Positions 1 through 8,623 of a stretch of DNA of 64,000 nucleotides are shown here, piece by piece. Under the pieces are notes generated by a model. That model saw only the letters and a program-made list of their open reading frames with translations. It was not told the origin of the DNA and ran no database searches. Numbering within the stretch: the first letter of the stretch is position 1; the number at the start of each line of letters is the position of its first letter. The DNA lies in contig NZ_CP150629.1 of the NCBI RefSeq assembly GCF_038022665.1, positions 1,780,480 to 1,844,479 of the forward strand, in the 5' to 3' direction. Both the position numbers and the translations under genes were made by a program. Source of the DNA: Methanolobus sp. WCC4. Lineage in GTDB: Archaea > Halobacteriota > Methanosarcinia > Methanosarcinales > Methanosarcinaceae.

Positions 1-192
1 TTCCACCACAGCATCATCTATCCCCTGGAATGCAAGGGATTCGTAGATCGACATGCTTGCAGCCCTGTCAACATCATAACTATCTGATACCATTGAATCC
101 CATTCATCAGTAGATGAGCTGTCATCGTCCCCGCCTGAGAACAGGAGGAACAACAATACTATTCCTATTATTGCGATCGTTCTTTTTTTCAT
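1..192 (-). CDS. Hypothetical membrane-anchored or secreted protein (N-terminal part, runs off the window)
   Basis: Only the first 64 codons lie in the window. The ATG is at 190-192 on the minus strand and overlaps the TGA of the upstream 724-aa gene by 4 bp (ATGA), which implies translational coupling. The start reads Met-Lys-Lys-Arg followed by about 15 hydrophobic residues (positions 5-19), then a Gly-Gly-Asp-Asp-Asp and Ser-rich acidic stretch, as in a signal anchor with an extracellular low-complexity linker. No domain can be named from this fragment. Its position after another secreted protein suggests a small envelope operon. Confidence 0.6.
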   Translation of the reverse strand, partial: MKKRTIAIIGIVLLFLLFSGGDDDSSSTDEWDSMVSDSYDVDRAASMSIYESLAFQGIDDAVVE

Positions 193-2363
193 AGGTCGTA
201 TTCCTCCCCGTTATTGTAGGTTATTTTAGGATTGCTACGCTTGACCACCTGGCAGTTGTCCCATTTCCATGGTTTCCAGCTGCTTCCGGAGTCTTTCAGG
301 GCAATATCACCAACAGGATTCTCGTCTTCATCCATTGGTACGTAATAGGTTCCACTTTTTGTTGTGACCTTCTTCCAGTGGTCCGGGCTGATCTCATGCT
401 CTTTTCCATTTTCATCGGTATAAGGCAAAGAATAAGATGGTCCATCCTGGGTTTGTGTCATTTTTCCATAAGAATCCAGGAATGCGTTAGGTGTGGAAGT
501 TCCGATCGGACCGTTCGTTATAACTCCCTGTCTTGCATCGCTGTTCTTTATAGCATCATCAAGTTCAGGCATGACCATGACCGTCTTTTCAGCTACTTCT
601 AATCCGGTTTTTATAAGGCTGCCAACCACAGGTATTTTGTCTGCAACTTCCTGACCAACCTTTACAGTTCCATACAAAGCTTTTGCAGCGGTACCTGATG
701 ATCCTTTCATTTCACTGAGCTTCTTTGTATCTTTGTAGGCACCAACGTACTTGTCCACTTCTTCTTTTATACTATTGACCTTGTCTGCTTTCTCAAAGTA
801 CTTTGATATCTTTGAGTCTCCATAAGTCTCTGAAAAGAAAGAAGCTGCTTCGTGTCCGGTCTTCAGTGTCTCCATGCTTTCCTTTCTGCTCTTGTCAAAT
901 GCATCGAGATATGGTGTTTCACTGAGTTTTTCAGCGACCTTTTCCTTTCCCTCATAATCAGGTCCGCTACCTACAGTTACTGAGCCGTCGTCTTCAAAGT
1001 TAAAACCATCTCTGAAGACCTCTTTGATAATAGCTTTATTAGCTTCGACGTCCTGCTCTTCGCTTGTATCTATTTCATCAAGTTTGTCTATGTCTTCGGA
1101 GCTTTCATCCCTTAACATATCGAGGATCACAGCTTCCTGCTCCATCAGTTCCACGAATTCCTCGGGAAGGATATAGTTCATCTGTATGTTCTGGATATCT
1201 TCAATATCCTGCCTGTCAATGTCCTCAACATCGAGTTCTCCTTCATATTCGATAAGACCTTCTTCAAAGAGTTGATCATACTTTGCGAAGAGTCCATCGA
1301 TCTCAGCAAGTACTTCTTCAAATTCATTGTCGTTGAACTCATCATCCCATTCGGTGGATTCAGTTCCATCTGATCCTGCTTCATCATCCGTAACTATTGG
1401 AATGTCATCAGAAACAGTGTCCTGCTGGGAATCGCTTTCGATATCTCCTATTGAAGTTCCTGTAGGAGTATCCTGTGTGCCTGTATCCGCTGTTACCCCG
1501 TCACCAATGGCACCACTTGCTTCTGACTGTTCCACAAGAGTGGTAAATATGACTTCAGCTACCGGTTGTATATCAGAGAGACCAATATTGTAACCATCTA
1601 TAGTTACCAGCACCACGTTCCCATATGGTGTCGGAGCACTGAAAGTGATATCACTGCTGACAGTCCAGTCCGGATTTTCGGACATTATCATCATCTTATC
1701 CATGTCCCAATAGTCAATGCTCTGCATTTCAGGTTCCAGGTCTGTCTCTGAAAAATAGATAAGACCAAGATGCTCACTATCACCGACATACCAGACCCCG
1801 TCATCATTGATATCAGCATTTACCTCTCTTGCAGCACCAAGGACCACTTCATAGATGTCTGCCTCGCTGTGTTCTATGACCTCAGGAACCGTATTGCTTG
1901 CAGTTTCAGAAAAAACTCCGCTGGCTTCCGCTTCTTCTACAAGTCTGATAAAGATGTTATCAACTACCGGTTCGATCTCAGACAGAGGAAGTTCATAGCC
2001 TTCAAAGGTAACATAGACCTGTTCCCCTCCCGGGGTTGGAGCCATAAATGAAGCGGAGCTCATTAGAAATCCATTCTGGTCAGTATTCTCCACTTTCCAC
2101 ATAACATCAGGATTATCTACATACCAGTAATCCCGATCTTTCATTTCAGGCTTTAGCACCCCGTTTTCCCAGAAGCCCACGACTCCTACATGGTCCTCGT
2201 CCTCAACATACCATGTAAGGTCTTCAGTAAAACCGGGTTTTACCTCTTTCCCGGCTTCGTAGATTATTTTTTTCACTTCGTCATGGTTGTACTCTGCTGC
2301 TGCTATGGGCGCAGACATCAGGACAACAATTAATATACTCACTAATAATATATCCAGCCTCAT
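189..2363 (-). CDS. Secreted 724-aa protein with an internal duplication, function unknown
   Basis: A clear signal peptide occupies residues 1-23 (hydrophobic core ending in Ala-Ala-Ala before Glu-Tyr-Asn). Two homologous modules follow, at about 24-155 and 168-290. Each contains a 'WYV..(D/E)..H.G' block, a 'PEM...DYWDMD/YWYVD' block and a 'FSAPTP/FMAPTPGG' block followed by 'I..L.E..EASG'. A Thr/Asp/Ser-rich acidic linker leads to a long, mostly helical C-terminal half (about 345-600) and a short tail with a 'YYVPMDEDENP' block. The protein is strongly acidic, as is common for exported proteins of marine or halotolerant methanogens. I do not recognise a family. It is translationally coupled to the next anchored protein. 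Confidence 0.7.
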   Translation of the reverse strand: MRLDILLVSILIVVLMSAPIAAAEYNHDEVKKIIYEAGKEVKPGFTEDLTWYVEDEDHVGVVGFWENGVLKPEMKDRDYWYVDNPDVMWKVENTDQNGFLMSSASFMAPTPGGEQVYVTFEGYELPLSEIEPVVDNIFIRLVEEAEASGVFSETASNTVPEVIEHSEADIYEVVLGAAREVNADINDDGVWYVGDSEHLGLIYFSETDLEPEMQSIDYWDMDKMMIMSENPDWTVSSDITFSAPTPYGNVVLVTIDGYNIGLSDIQPVAEVIFTTLVEQSEASGAIGDGVTADTGTQDTPTGTSIGDIESDSQQDTVSDDIPIVTDDEAGSDGTESTEWDDEFNDNEFEEVLAEIDGLFAKYDQLFEEGLIEYEGELDVEDIDRQDIEDIQNIQMNYILPEEFVELMEQEAVILDMLRDESSEDIDKLDEIDTSEEQDVEANKAIIKEVFRDGFNFEDDGSVTVGSGPDYEGKEKVAEKLSETPYLDAFDKSRKESMETLKTGHEAASFFSETYGDSKISKYFEKADKVNSIKEEVDKYVGAYKDTKKLSEMKGSSGTAAKALYGTVKVGQEVADKIPVVGSLIKTGLEVAEKTVMVMPELDDAIKNSDARQGVITNGPIGTSTPNAFLDSYGKMTQTQDGPSYSLPYTDENGKEHEISPDHWKKVTTKSGTYYVPMDEDENPVGDIALKDSGSSWKPWKWDNCQVVKRSNPKITYNNGEEYDL

Positions 2364-2552
2364 ATATTGAGACAGTATATTTTATGGCATAAATATGTTT
2401 TTGATATGTAGCGACGCTGATATGTGCACAGATGCAAACTACGGGTGTTATTGTTATGGCTTTAGTCAACAGGGAACAGGCACATTCCCTCAGTTCCTAT
2501 AAGATACATTTTCCGTGTCACAAGGAAATACCCGTTATCCTTGCCGTTCACC

Positions 2553-3260
2553 TCAGAGCAGTCCTGCCATCTTCAGGAAATTGGTGAACAGTTTCCTTCC
2601 TGTGTTGCAATATTCCTCTGAGAACAGTTCGAAGTCCTTTTGCAGCTCGTCCCTGTCCATCTCCATGAGCTCAGGGTCATTGTCCAGCCATAATGTGAAC
2701 ATCTCCGGTGTCAGTTCGAAATGTCCCTGTATACCATATGCATGCTCACCAACCTTCACTATCTGGTGTCTGCAGTATTTCCCGGTTGCCAGCAACTGCA
2801 TATCCTCTGTAAGGGTTACGGTCTCACCGTGCAGGTGGAATATCTTCAAAGGACCTTCAATGCCATTGAACAGAGGGTCACCTGTGTGCTTATTTTCAAT
2901 ATCGATGGAATAAGGTTTTCCATCCTCTCCCCTGAAGCCTATTTCTTTGATATCGTTCGGAAGTACGGAACCACCATATGTTTTTACAAGTGCCTGCATT
3001 CCAAGACAGATTCCAAGATAGGGTATTCCAGAATCGATAGCCCGACCTATCATCTCAAGTTCCTTTGTCATCTTCTCTGTGGTATCGTTGGCGCTGTCAG
3101 GTCCGCCGAATACCATGAGGGCTGAATATCCTTCCGGTTCAGGGAACTCTTCCCCGGTTTCAAGGTCTATTATATCGTGATGTATATCGTTCTCATCGAG
3201 TATCTTCTGAAGCAGACCGGGTCCTTCTCTTGATATGTTCTTAACAATAAGCAGGCTCAT
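2553..3260 (-). CDS. Class I glutamine amidotransferase-like protein
   Basis: This 235-aa protein has the flavodoxin-like GATase1 fold. The nucleophile elbow is 'GICLGMQ' with Cys85, and the other triad residues lie in 'GIQGHFE' (His180, Glu182), in place of the usual Q-F-H-P-E. It resembles stand-alone GATases of the GuaA-like/YfeJ group, which transfer or hydrolyse glutamine amide nitrogen. No synthetase partner is adjacent, so the acceptor is unknown. A TATA-like element (about 3304-3313, minus strand) sits about 50 bp upstream of the ATG. It may be the GuaA small subunit, but the unusual His motif and absence of guaA nearby argue against a firm call. Confidence 0.8.
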   Translation of the reverse strand: MSLLIVKNISREGPGLLQKILDENDIHHDIIDLETGEEFPEPEGYSALMVFGGPDSANDTTEKMTKELEMIGRAIDSGIPYLGICLGMQALVKTYGGSVLPNDIKEIGFRGEDGKPYSIDIENKHTGDPLFNGIEGPLKIFHLHGETVTLTEDMQLLATGKYCRHQIVKVGEHAYGIQGHFELTPEMFTLWLDNDPELMEMDRDELQKDFELFSEEYCNTGRKLFTNFLKMAGLL

Positions 3261-3678
3261 AGTTTCTAATATTCACTATCATGATAAATGATCTTTGAAG
3301 AAGGTGTATAAATGATGTTGAATTATGGAGGCTCTCTCTGGATGATTAGGAAAAAGATGGACCTTAAAGGCAGGATTACCCTACGTTTTTGAAAGTGAGG
3401 GGGTCACTTCCACGTTTAGTACCACCTGGGAATCTGCAATCTAAGGCCTTTCTCCGGCAAATCACGGTACCACCAACCAAACATACCGCTTTACTGATCA
3501 TGCCACATGGATCGATAGGAACAGAACCATGTTCTAATTTTTTAGGCTTCAGTTATTATTTGCCAACAGTTGCTACTAACTTCTGACATTTAAGTGTTCC
3601 GATATGTAAAAATATTGTAATGGTTATCATTATGATGCTGTTCTATACTACTGAACAGAAGTTTTGTCAAACCAATAT
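3261..3678. other. 418-bp gap with no recognised gene
   Basis: The left end holds the promoter of the GATase gene. The rest contains no convincing ORF: the longest (3389-3586, 65 codons) would need a TTG start and has no recognisable domain or clear ribosome binding site. No tRNA, CRISPR or IS-like terminal repeat was seen. It may be decayed coding sequence or untranslated RNA; nothing decides between these. Confidence 0.5.
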
Positions 3679-4206
3679 CTAGGCATGAATGATGTCATCC
3701 AATGCCTTCGAATAGTAATGATAGGCACTTTCATTGAAGCATATAAGACGAATATCCTCAAGTTCGCTCCCTGCTTCGATATGTTCGATAATGGTTCCAA
3801 CTGCAATTCCCGAGGCCTTTTCAACGGGAAATGCATAGGCACCTATACTTATACCTGGAAATGCGATGCTTGTGATCCCGTGTTCCTCTGCAAGGCTGAG
3901 TGAGTTCATGTACGCACTCATAAGGAGTTTTTCTTCCATGAAGTCCCCTCCTTTCCATATGGGTCCAACTGTATGGATGACCCATTTTGCAGGTAGCAGG
4001 TATCCTTTTGTTATCTTTGCCTCACCGGTGTGACATCCTCCAAGAGTGCGACATTCCTCAAGAAGCTGCGGCCCTGCAGCATAATGGATGGCTCCGTCAA
4101 CTCCCCCTCCTCCAAGCAGGGAATTGTTTGCAGCGTTCACAATAGCATCAACTTCCTGTTCAACTATGTCTCCCATGCTCACGCTTATAATGTCTGAAAT
4201 ATCCAT
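3679..4206 (-). CDS. Macrodomain protein (ADP-ribose-binding, probable O-acetyl-ADP-ribose deacetylase)
   Basis: The 175 residues form one macrodomain. Diagnostic motifs are 'GDIVEQEVDAIVNAANNSL' (12-30) with the Asn-Ala-Ala-Asn pocket, 'GGGGVDGAIH' (32-41), 'GEAKITKGYLLPAKWVIH' and 'FPGISIGAYAFP'. It is the length of the MacroD/YmdB group, which removes acetyl or ADP-ribosyl groups from ADP-ribose and modified proteins in the cytoplasm. The gene stands alone, divergent from the PepD gene, so the physiological substrate cannot be read from context. Confidence 0.93.
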   Translation of the reverse strand: MDISDIISVSMGDIVEQEVDAIVNAANNSLLGGGGVDGAIHYAAGPQLLEECRTLGGCHTGEAKITKGYLLPAKWVIHTVGPIWKGGDFMEEKLLMSAYMNSLSLAEEHGITSIAFPGISIGAYAFPVEKASGIAVGTIIEHIEAGSELEDIRLICFNESAYHYYSKALDDIIHA

Positions 4207-4345
4207 ATGATCCCTTCCGGTCCGTTGTCTAAAAGTATGATCGTCAGTATCGTTCTTATCTCTGTTGTATGAGATAATTTATAGAGAAGCGATACAATAC
4301 TATAGATATACATTTCAGGAATAAGTTGGATCAGGCAGGCATACC

Positions 4346-5881
4346 ATGGACGATATCACAGAGAGGATACTGACACTTTTCAGGGAGATAAGCAGCATAC
4401 CCCGATGCTCCGGCAACGAGGAAAAGATAGCCATGTGGCTTAAAGAATGGGCACTTTCCCATGGCTTCAGTGTGAAGTTCGATAGTGTGAACAATATCGT
4501 GATAGGAGTGCCCGGTTCAAAGAAGTATAAGAACCTGCCAGCGATAGTCATTCAGGGTCATATGGACATGGTGGGGGAGAAGACACGGGAGAGCAGCCAT
4601 GATTTCAGCACAGACCCGATAGTGCCTGTTATCGATGGTGACTGGATGGTAGCACAGGGGACAACCCTCGGTGCGGATAATGGGATTGCTATCGCTATTG
4701 CCCTTGCACTGGCAGAGGACAAAAGTCTGGAGCATCCTCCGCTTGAGCTTCTTTTTACCGTGGATGAGGAAACAGGACTTACAGGCGCCAATGCCCTGAT
4801 GCCTGACTTCGTCACAGGACGTATACTCCTGAATGTGGACTCTGAAGATGAAGGTGTTTTCACCGTTGGCTGTGCAGGGGGTCTGAATACGACTATAAGG
4901 TTGCCATTGGTCTATTCTCCGATACCTGAGGATTCCATGACCTTTGAACTGGTGGTGGATGGTCTTGCAGGAGGTCACTCCGGTGTGGATATCCACGAGA
5001 ACAGGGCAAATGCCAACAAAATGCTTGCAGGTGCTCTGCAGGTTCTTGCAGATGTGATGGGTATCATGATAATTGATATCAAAGGAGGTTCTGCACACAA
5101 TGCAATTCCCAGGCATGCGGAAGCCATTGTAGTGGTACCTGCTGAGAATGAAGAAAAGGCGGTTTCACTTGTATCCGATCTTGAAGGCAGAATGATCACG
5201 GAGTATTCCGAAATCGAAGATTCGGTCACTATCACTATGGAAGAGATTGAAACGACCACAGATAAAGATGCAATAGATAGTGGGTCCACTATCAAGGTCA
5301 TTGGGGTCTTACAATCACTTCCCCATGGTGTTGCTTCAATGTCACCTTCAACGCCGGGACTGGTTGAGACCTCGAACAACCTTGCCACTGTGGGAACAGA
5401 GGATGGTGAACTGGTGATTGTTTCAAGCCAGCGCAGTTCCTTTGATAAAGGTCTTGCTGATATCACTGCAAGGGTCGTTTCAGTTTCTGAAGAATATGGG
5501 GCCACATATTCCCACGGTTCAGGTTATCCTCCATGGCAGCCTGATATGGCTTCTCCTTTGCTTCAGCAATGCAGCGATATATACTCTCAGGTGTTCGGGG
5601 AGTATGCTAAGATAGAGGTCATACATGCCGGTCTGGAATGCGCTGTGATCGGTTCGAAGTTCGATGATATGGACATGATATCCTTCGGTCCGACAATAAA
5701 GAACCCGCATTCTCCTGACGAGAGATTGTACATACCATCTGTCAGGAAGATATGGGACTTCATGGTTGCTTTGCTTGCTTCCTATGACAATAAGAGGATG
5801 TTCGATAGGCCGGGTGGAAAGGACCAGAACAATAAGGATAACGGGAATAAGAAGAAAGGCAGGAAAGGAAGAAAGGCATGA
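4346..5881 (+). CDS. pepD: Aminoacyl-histidine dipeptidase, M20 metallopeptidase (PepD-like)
   Basis: A cytoplasmic zinc dipeptidase that cleaves Xaa-His and related dipeptides. Visible M20 features are 'GHMDMV' (His72 and Asp74), 'LGADNG' (Asp111, bridging metal ligand), 'DEETG' (catalytic Glu141/142), 'NVDSED', and 'HAGLEC' near the C-terminus, which is typical of PepD. The lid domain occupies about 210-390. The length (511 aa) slightly exceeds the usual 480-490 because of a basic Lys/Gly/Asn-rich tail from about residue 487 that is not part of the fold. The next gene starts 31 bp downstream on the same strand. Confidence 0.93.
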   Translation: MDDITERILTLFREISSIPRCSGNEEKIAMWLKEWALSHGFSVKFDSVNNIVIGVPGSKKYKNLPAIVIQGHMDMVGEKTRESSHDFSTDPIVPVIDGDWMVAQGTTLGADNGIAIAIALALAEDKSLEHPPLELLFTVDEETGLTGANALMPDFVTGRILLNVDSEDEGVFTVGCAGGLNTTIRLPLVYSPIPEDSMTFELVVDGLAGGHSGVDIHENRANANKMLAGALQVLADVMGIMIIDIKGGSAHNAIPRHAEAIVVVPAENEEKAVSLVSDLEGRMITEYSEIEDSVTITMEEIETTTDKDAIDSGSTIKVIGVLQSLPHGVASMSPSTPGLVETSNNLATVGTEDGELVIVSSQRSSFDKGLADITARVVSVSEEYGATYSHGSGYPPWQPDMASPLLQQCSDIYSQVFGEYAKIEVIHAGLECAVIGSKFDDMDMISFGPTIKNPHSPDERLYIPSVRKIWDFMVALLASYDNKRMFDRPGGKDQNNKDNGNKKKGRKGRKA

Positions 5882-5912
5882 TTATTAATCTATCAGGTAC
5901 AATATTACTTCC

Positions 5913-6881
5913 ATGAGACAGTTCCCTAGACCAAAGGTCCTTGTAAGCAGATGTCTTGAATTCGATAATATCCGGCATGATGGTCATATTGTCCGCTCTG
6001 ATATTGTTCGTGCTCTGATGCCTTTGGCGGACCTGATGCCGGTATGCCCTGAGGTTGAGATAGGTCTTGGTGTTCCGCGGGACCCTTTGAGGATCGTCAG
6101 GGTCAATGGTGAGGATAGGCTTATAATGCCTTCAACTGGTGAAGATCTCACGGACGCGATGCTTGGTTTTACAAAAGATTTCCTTGATGATCTGGGAAAT
6201 ATTGATGGGTGCATATTCAAAGGACATTCTCCAAGCATGGGAATAGATGATGCCAGGGTCTATGCAAAAGCAAGCCTTTCTCCTGTAGTCAAAAAAAGTG
6301 CAGGACTTTTTGCCGGCAGGGTAATTGACGAGTACCCCGGCTATCCGATAGAGGAGAACGACAGGTTGCGTAATGTCCGTATACGTCATCATTTCCTGAC
6401 ACATCTGTACACTTTTGCAGCCTTCAGGAAGGCGAAGGCAGATGGTTCTATGGAAGCTCTTATTGAGTTCAACAGGAACAACCGCTTTCTATTCATTTCC
6501 TACGACTCTTCGATAGCCACTGAAATGTCCCTGTTGCAGGGGTCAGAAAAGGAGATATCGTTGATATTTGAGGAATACGGTTCACTGCTGGGGTCATTGA
6601 TGAGAAGACCCGGATCCATCGATAAGAAAGTGAATGCTGCACGCGATATGTTCTTCACGCTAAAAGATATCACACAGGAAGAAGGTTCCTTCTTTGAGGA
6701 CATGCTTGGACGTTATGCAGATAACAGAATAAGTGAGGATGCAATGATCGAGGTATTAAGGATGCTGGCATTCCGCACACAGGGTGATGTCTCTTACAAC
6801 AACACCTTCCTGTATCCATATCCTGAGGAGCTTAAGGGAAAAGCGGATGAGACAAGGGATAAGGAATATTGGGATAAGTGA
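5913..6881 (+). CDS. DUF523 and DUF1722 domain protein (YbgA-like)
   Basis: The N-terminal half (about 5-155) is DUF523, with 'VSRCLE...RHDG' and 'CPEVEIGLGVPR' Cys motifs. The C-terminal half (about 190-305) is DUF1722, with 'RHHFLTHLYTFAAF'. The two-domain form is widespread in bacteria and methanogens and has no proven general biochemical role. The conserved Cys residues suggest metal or Fe-S binding. The stop is 11 bp before the left end of a MITE. Confidence 0.88.
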   Translation: MRQFPRPKVLVSRCLEFDNIRHDGHIVRSDIVRALMPLADLMPVCPEVEIGLGVPRDPLRIVRVNGEDRLIMPSTGEDLTDAMLGFTKDFLDDLGNIDGCIFKGHSPSMGIDDARVYAKASLSPVVKKSAGLFAGRVIDEYPGYPIEENDRLRNVRIRHHFLTHLYTFAAFRKAKADGSMEALIEFNRNNRFLFISYDSSIATEMSLLQGSEKEISLIFEEYGSLLGSLMRRPGSIDKKVNAARDMFFTLKDITQEEGSFFEDMLGRYADNRISEDAMIEVLRMLAFRTQGDVSYNNTFLYPYPEELKGKADETRDKEYWDK

Positions 6882-6892
6882 ACATTCAATTC

Positions 6893-7083
6893 GGCTCTGT
6901 AGAAATTCTAATTATTGATGAGCTACACTAAACCGCAGATAAACACAGATACACTCACCTCCAGCGGAGTTGAGTGCCTGCTGAACAATAGTTCAGCAGG
7001 TTACGCAGATATCGATAATTTTAATCTGCGTTTATCTGTGTTCATCTGTGGTTCGTACTACTAGAGGGGATTTCTACAGAGCC
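6893..7083. mobile_element. 191-bp MITE-like element with terminal inverted repeats and an 8-bp target duplication
   Basis: The left end reads GGCTCTGTAGAAATTC (6893-6908) and the right end, reverse-complemented, reads GGCTCTGTAGAAATCC (7083-7068). The element is flanked by an exact direct repeat TTCAATTC (6885-6892 and 7084-7091). Inside are nested inverted repeats, including a perfect 10-bp stem CCTGCTGAAC/GTTCAGCAGG with an AATA loop, and a long outer stem around 6933-6951 and 7034-7052. It has no ORF. The GGCTCTGT end plus 8-bp duplication resembles the IS6 family, so it is probably mobilised in trans by such a transposase; none is encoded in this window. Confidence 0.88.
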
Positions 7084-7127
7084 TTCAATTCTACTACTTA
7101 TATAAGGACTACTAATATGGTGACAAT

Positions 7128-8228
7128 ATGAACCAGTTGGAGCTTGAGGCAAGTTATTGTATTGACTGTAAGAAATGCTGGGATGTCTGTCCTGTGAACA
7201 TGGTCACCGAAGGGAACCGGTTCACCCCGCAGGGAAAGATACAGAGCCTTGGTAAGGTGATCGCAGGGGAGGAACTCACACAGGATGAGATGGATAACAT
7301 CTATCTTTCCACACGATGCGGCGCATGTGATGATGTCTGCCCTGTTAACATTGCTATTACGGATATCATCCAGTATGAAAGGCAGCTTCTGGCAGAGCAG
7401 GGCAGGGAGCCTGCAAAGACCACAGCCATCTCGCAGAACATAATCGAGCGCAACAGTCCCGGGAGCATGGACCCTGCAACAAGGTTCGACTGGATCACTG
7501 ATGACCTTGACCTTGCTGAAAGCTCGGAAATAGCCTACATGGCAGGCTGCTGGGTATCGCACAGCCAGCCTGATATTGCAAGAGCCACCATCCGCCTGCT
7601 CAACCATGCAGGCATCAGGCCTATGATAATGAAGGAAGAGAAATGCTGCGGACTTTTCCTGATCGATAACGGTCACATGGAACAGGCAGAAGAACATGCA
7701 AAGAAGTTCGTGGACTATATCGAGTCACTTGATGTTAAGAAGGTCATAGCCTCATGTCCGGGTTGTTATCTTGTTCTCAGTCACGACTATCCTGAACTCT
7801 ACCGTGAGTTGAACTTCGAGGTTGAGCATTCCCTCAACATCTTCAGGGATATGATCGCTGACGGACGATTGAAACCGAAGAATCTCGACCTTACCGTTTC
7901 TGTCAGGGATGCATGTCCTCTGCGAGAGTCAAAGGATGTGCCACGCAGTATCCTTGAAAGCATGGGTGTGGAAGTCAATGAACTCTTCGACGGCAAACAG
8001 GTCTGTTGTGGCGGACCAGCCGGTCTTAAACCAAATTTCCCTGAGATCGCTGCTGATATTGCCATGCTTTCTGTGAACGACTATAAGGATAAGGCTGAGA
8101 TGATGGTGTCCTATTGTCCATTCTGTGCACATCACATGGGTGGCGTGTGCAAGTCAAAGGACGAGGAAATGAAGATGAAGGATATTTCTGTGCTGCTGGC
8201 GGAAAGTGTGCTGGGAAACAGAGACTAA
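7128..8228 (+). CDS. HdrD/GlpC-like Fe-S protein with two CCG domains
   Basis: The N-terminus carries a ferredoxin motif CxxCxxCxxxCP (Cys11, 14, 17, 21). A second motif, 'STRCGACDDVCP', has Ser61 where the first Cys is expected (Cys64, 67, 71 remain). Two CCG domains follow: 'GCW..EKCCG..SCPGC' and 'ACP..QVCCGGP..YCPFC'. This is the architecture of the heterodisulfide-reductase D subunit and GlpC/GlcF-type subunits, which pass electrons to a non-cubane cluster at the CCG site. There is no adjacent hdrE or flavoprotein gene, so it is a stand-alone paralogue whose partner is unknown. Its ATG lies 36 bp after the MITE's target duplication, so the MITE occupies most of its upstream region. Confidence 0.88.
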   Translation: MNQLELEASYCIDCKKCWDVCPVNMVTEGNRFTPQGKIQSLGKVIAGEELTQDEMDNIYLSTRCGACDDVCPVNIAITDIIQYERQLLAEQGREPAKTTAISQNIIERNSPGSMDPATRFDWITDDLDLAESSEIAYMAGCWVSHSQPDIARATIRLLNHAGIRPMIMKEEKCCGLFLIDNGHMEQAEEHAKKFVDYIESLDVKKVIASCPGCYLVLSHDYPELYRELNFEVEHSLNIFRDMIADGRLKPKNLDLTVSVRDACPLRESKDVPRSILESMGVEVNELFDGKQVCCGGPAGLKPNFPEIAADIAMLSVNDYKDKAEMMVSYCPFCAHHMGGVCKSKDEEMKMKDISVLLAESVLGNRD

Positions 8229-8258
8229 GGGATACAGGTAGCAGAAAAAAGGTACTTT

Positions 8259-8576
8259 GGCTCTGTAGAATTCCTTACTAGAGTGCATAAGTAAAGTTTA
8301 AACAAATATATCATTTCATTCATTTTTCGAATCGTGCCGGCTTCGCCGGGACCCTTCGGGACTGTTTTAGTTGCTGACTTCCGATTAGTCAAACTTGTTG
8401 TTATCTGTGTCTTTTTGTTTCGCTAGTCCTACAAAAATAATCACACACAAAGAACAATGCAACTACCCGCCGCAGGCGGCACATACCCAGACTTCCATCC
8501 TGAAGATTATTGAAATAGTGCAGTTATTGAAAATTGCTGGCATTAAAGTTACAATTTGCAGGACTTATATAGAGCC
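8259..8576 (+). repeat. Dispersed non-coding repeat, copy A (about 318 bp)
   Basis: This stretch lies between two convergent genes. It shares blocks, in the same order, with the reverse complement of 36028-36318: GTGCCGGCTTCGCCGG, a CTAC...CCGCCGCAGGCGGCAC hairpin block, a block ending in ACAAAGAACAA, and a CTGAAGA-TATT-AAATA block. The left end GGCTCTGTAGAATTCC (8259-8274) matches the MITE terminus, and the right end (GGACTTATATAGAGCC, 8561-8576) is a degenerate inverted copy. Two GC-rich hairpins (8338-8352 and about 8469-8482) stand out against AT-rich flanks. No target duplication is visible. The rest of the 395-bp gap holds nothing else. Confidence 0.72.
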
Positions 8577-8623
8577 AAGAATTTATGAAACCATAGAATA
8601 ATATGTATTGGTAGTGGTGGATA

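Noticed and set aside
3389-3586. A 65-codon ORF in the gap before the macrodomain gene
   Set aside because: It would need a TTG start, lacks a clear ribosome binding site and shows no recognisable domain.
6893-7083. CRISPR-like repeat because of the recurring ATCTGTG/CAGATAAACACAG blocks
   Set aside because: The repeats are inverted copies inside a palindromic element, without regular spacers.
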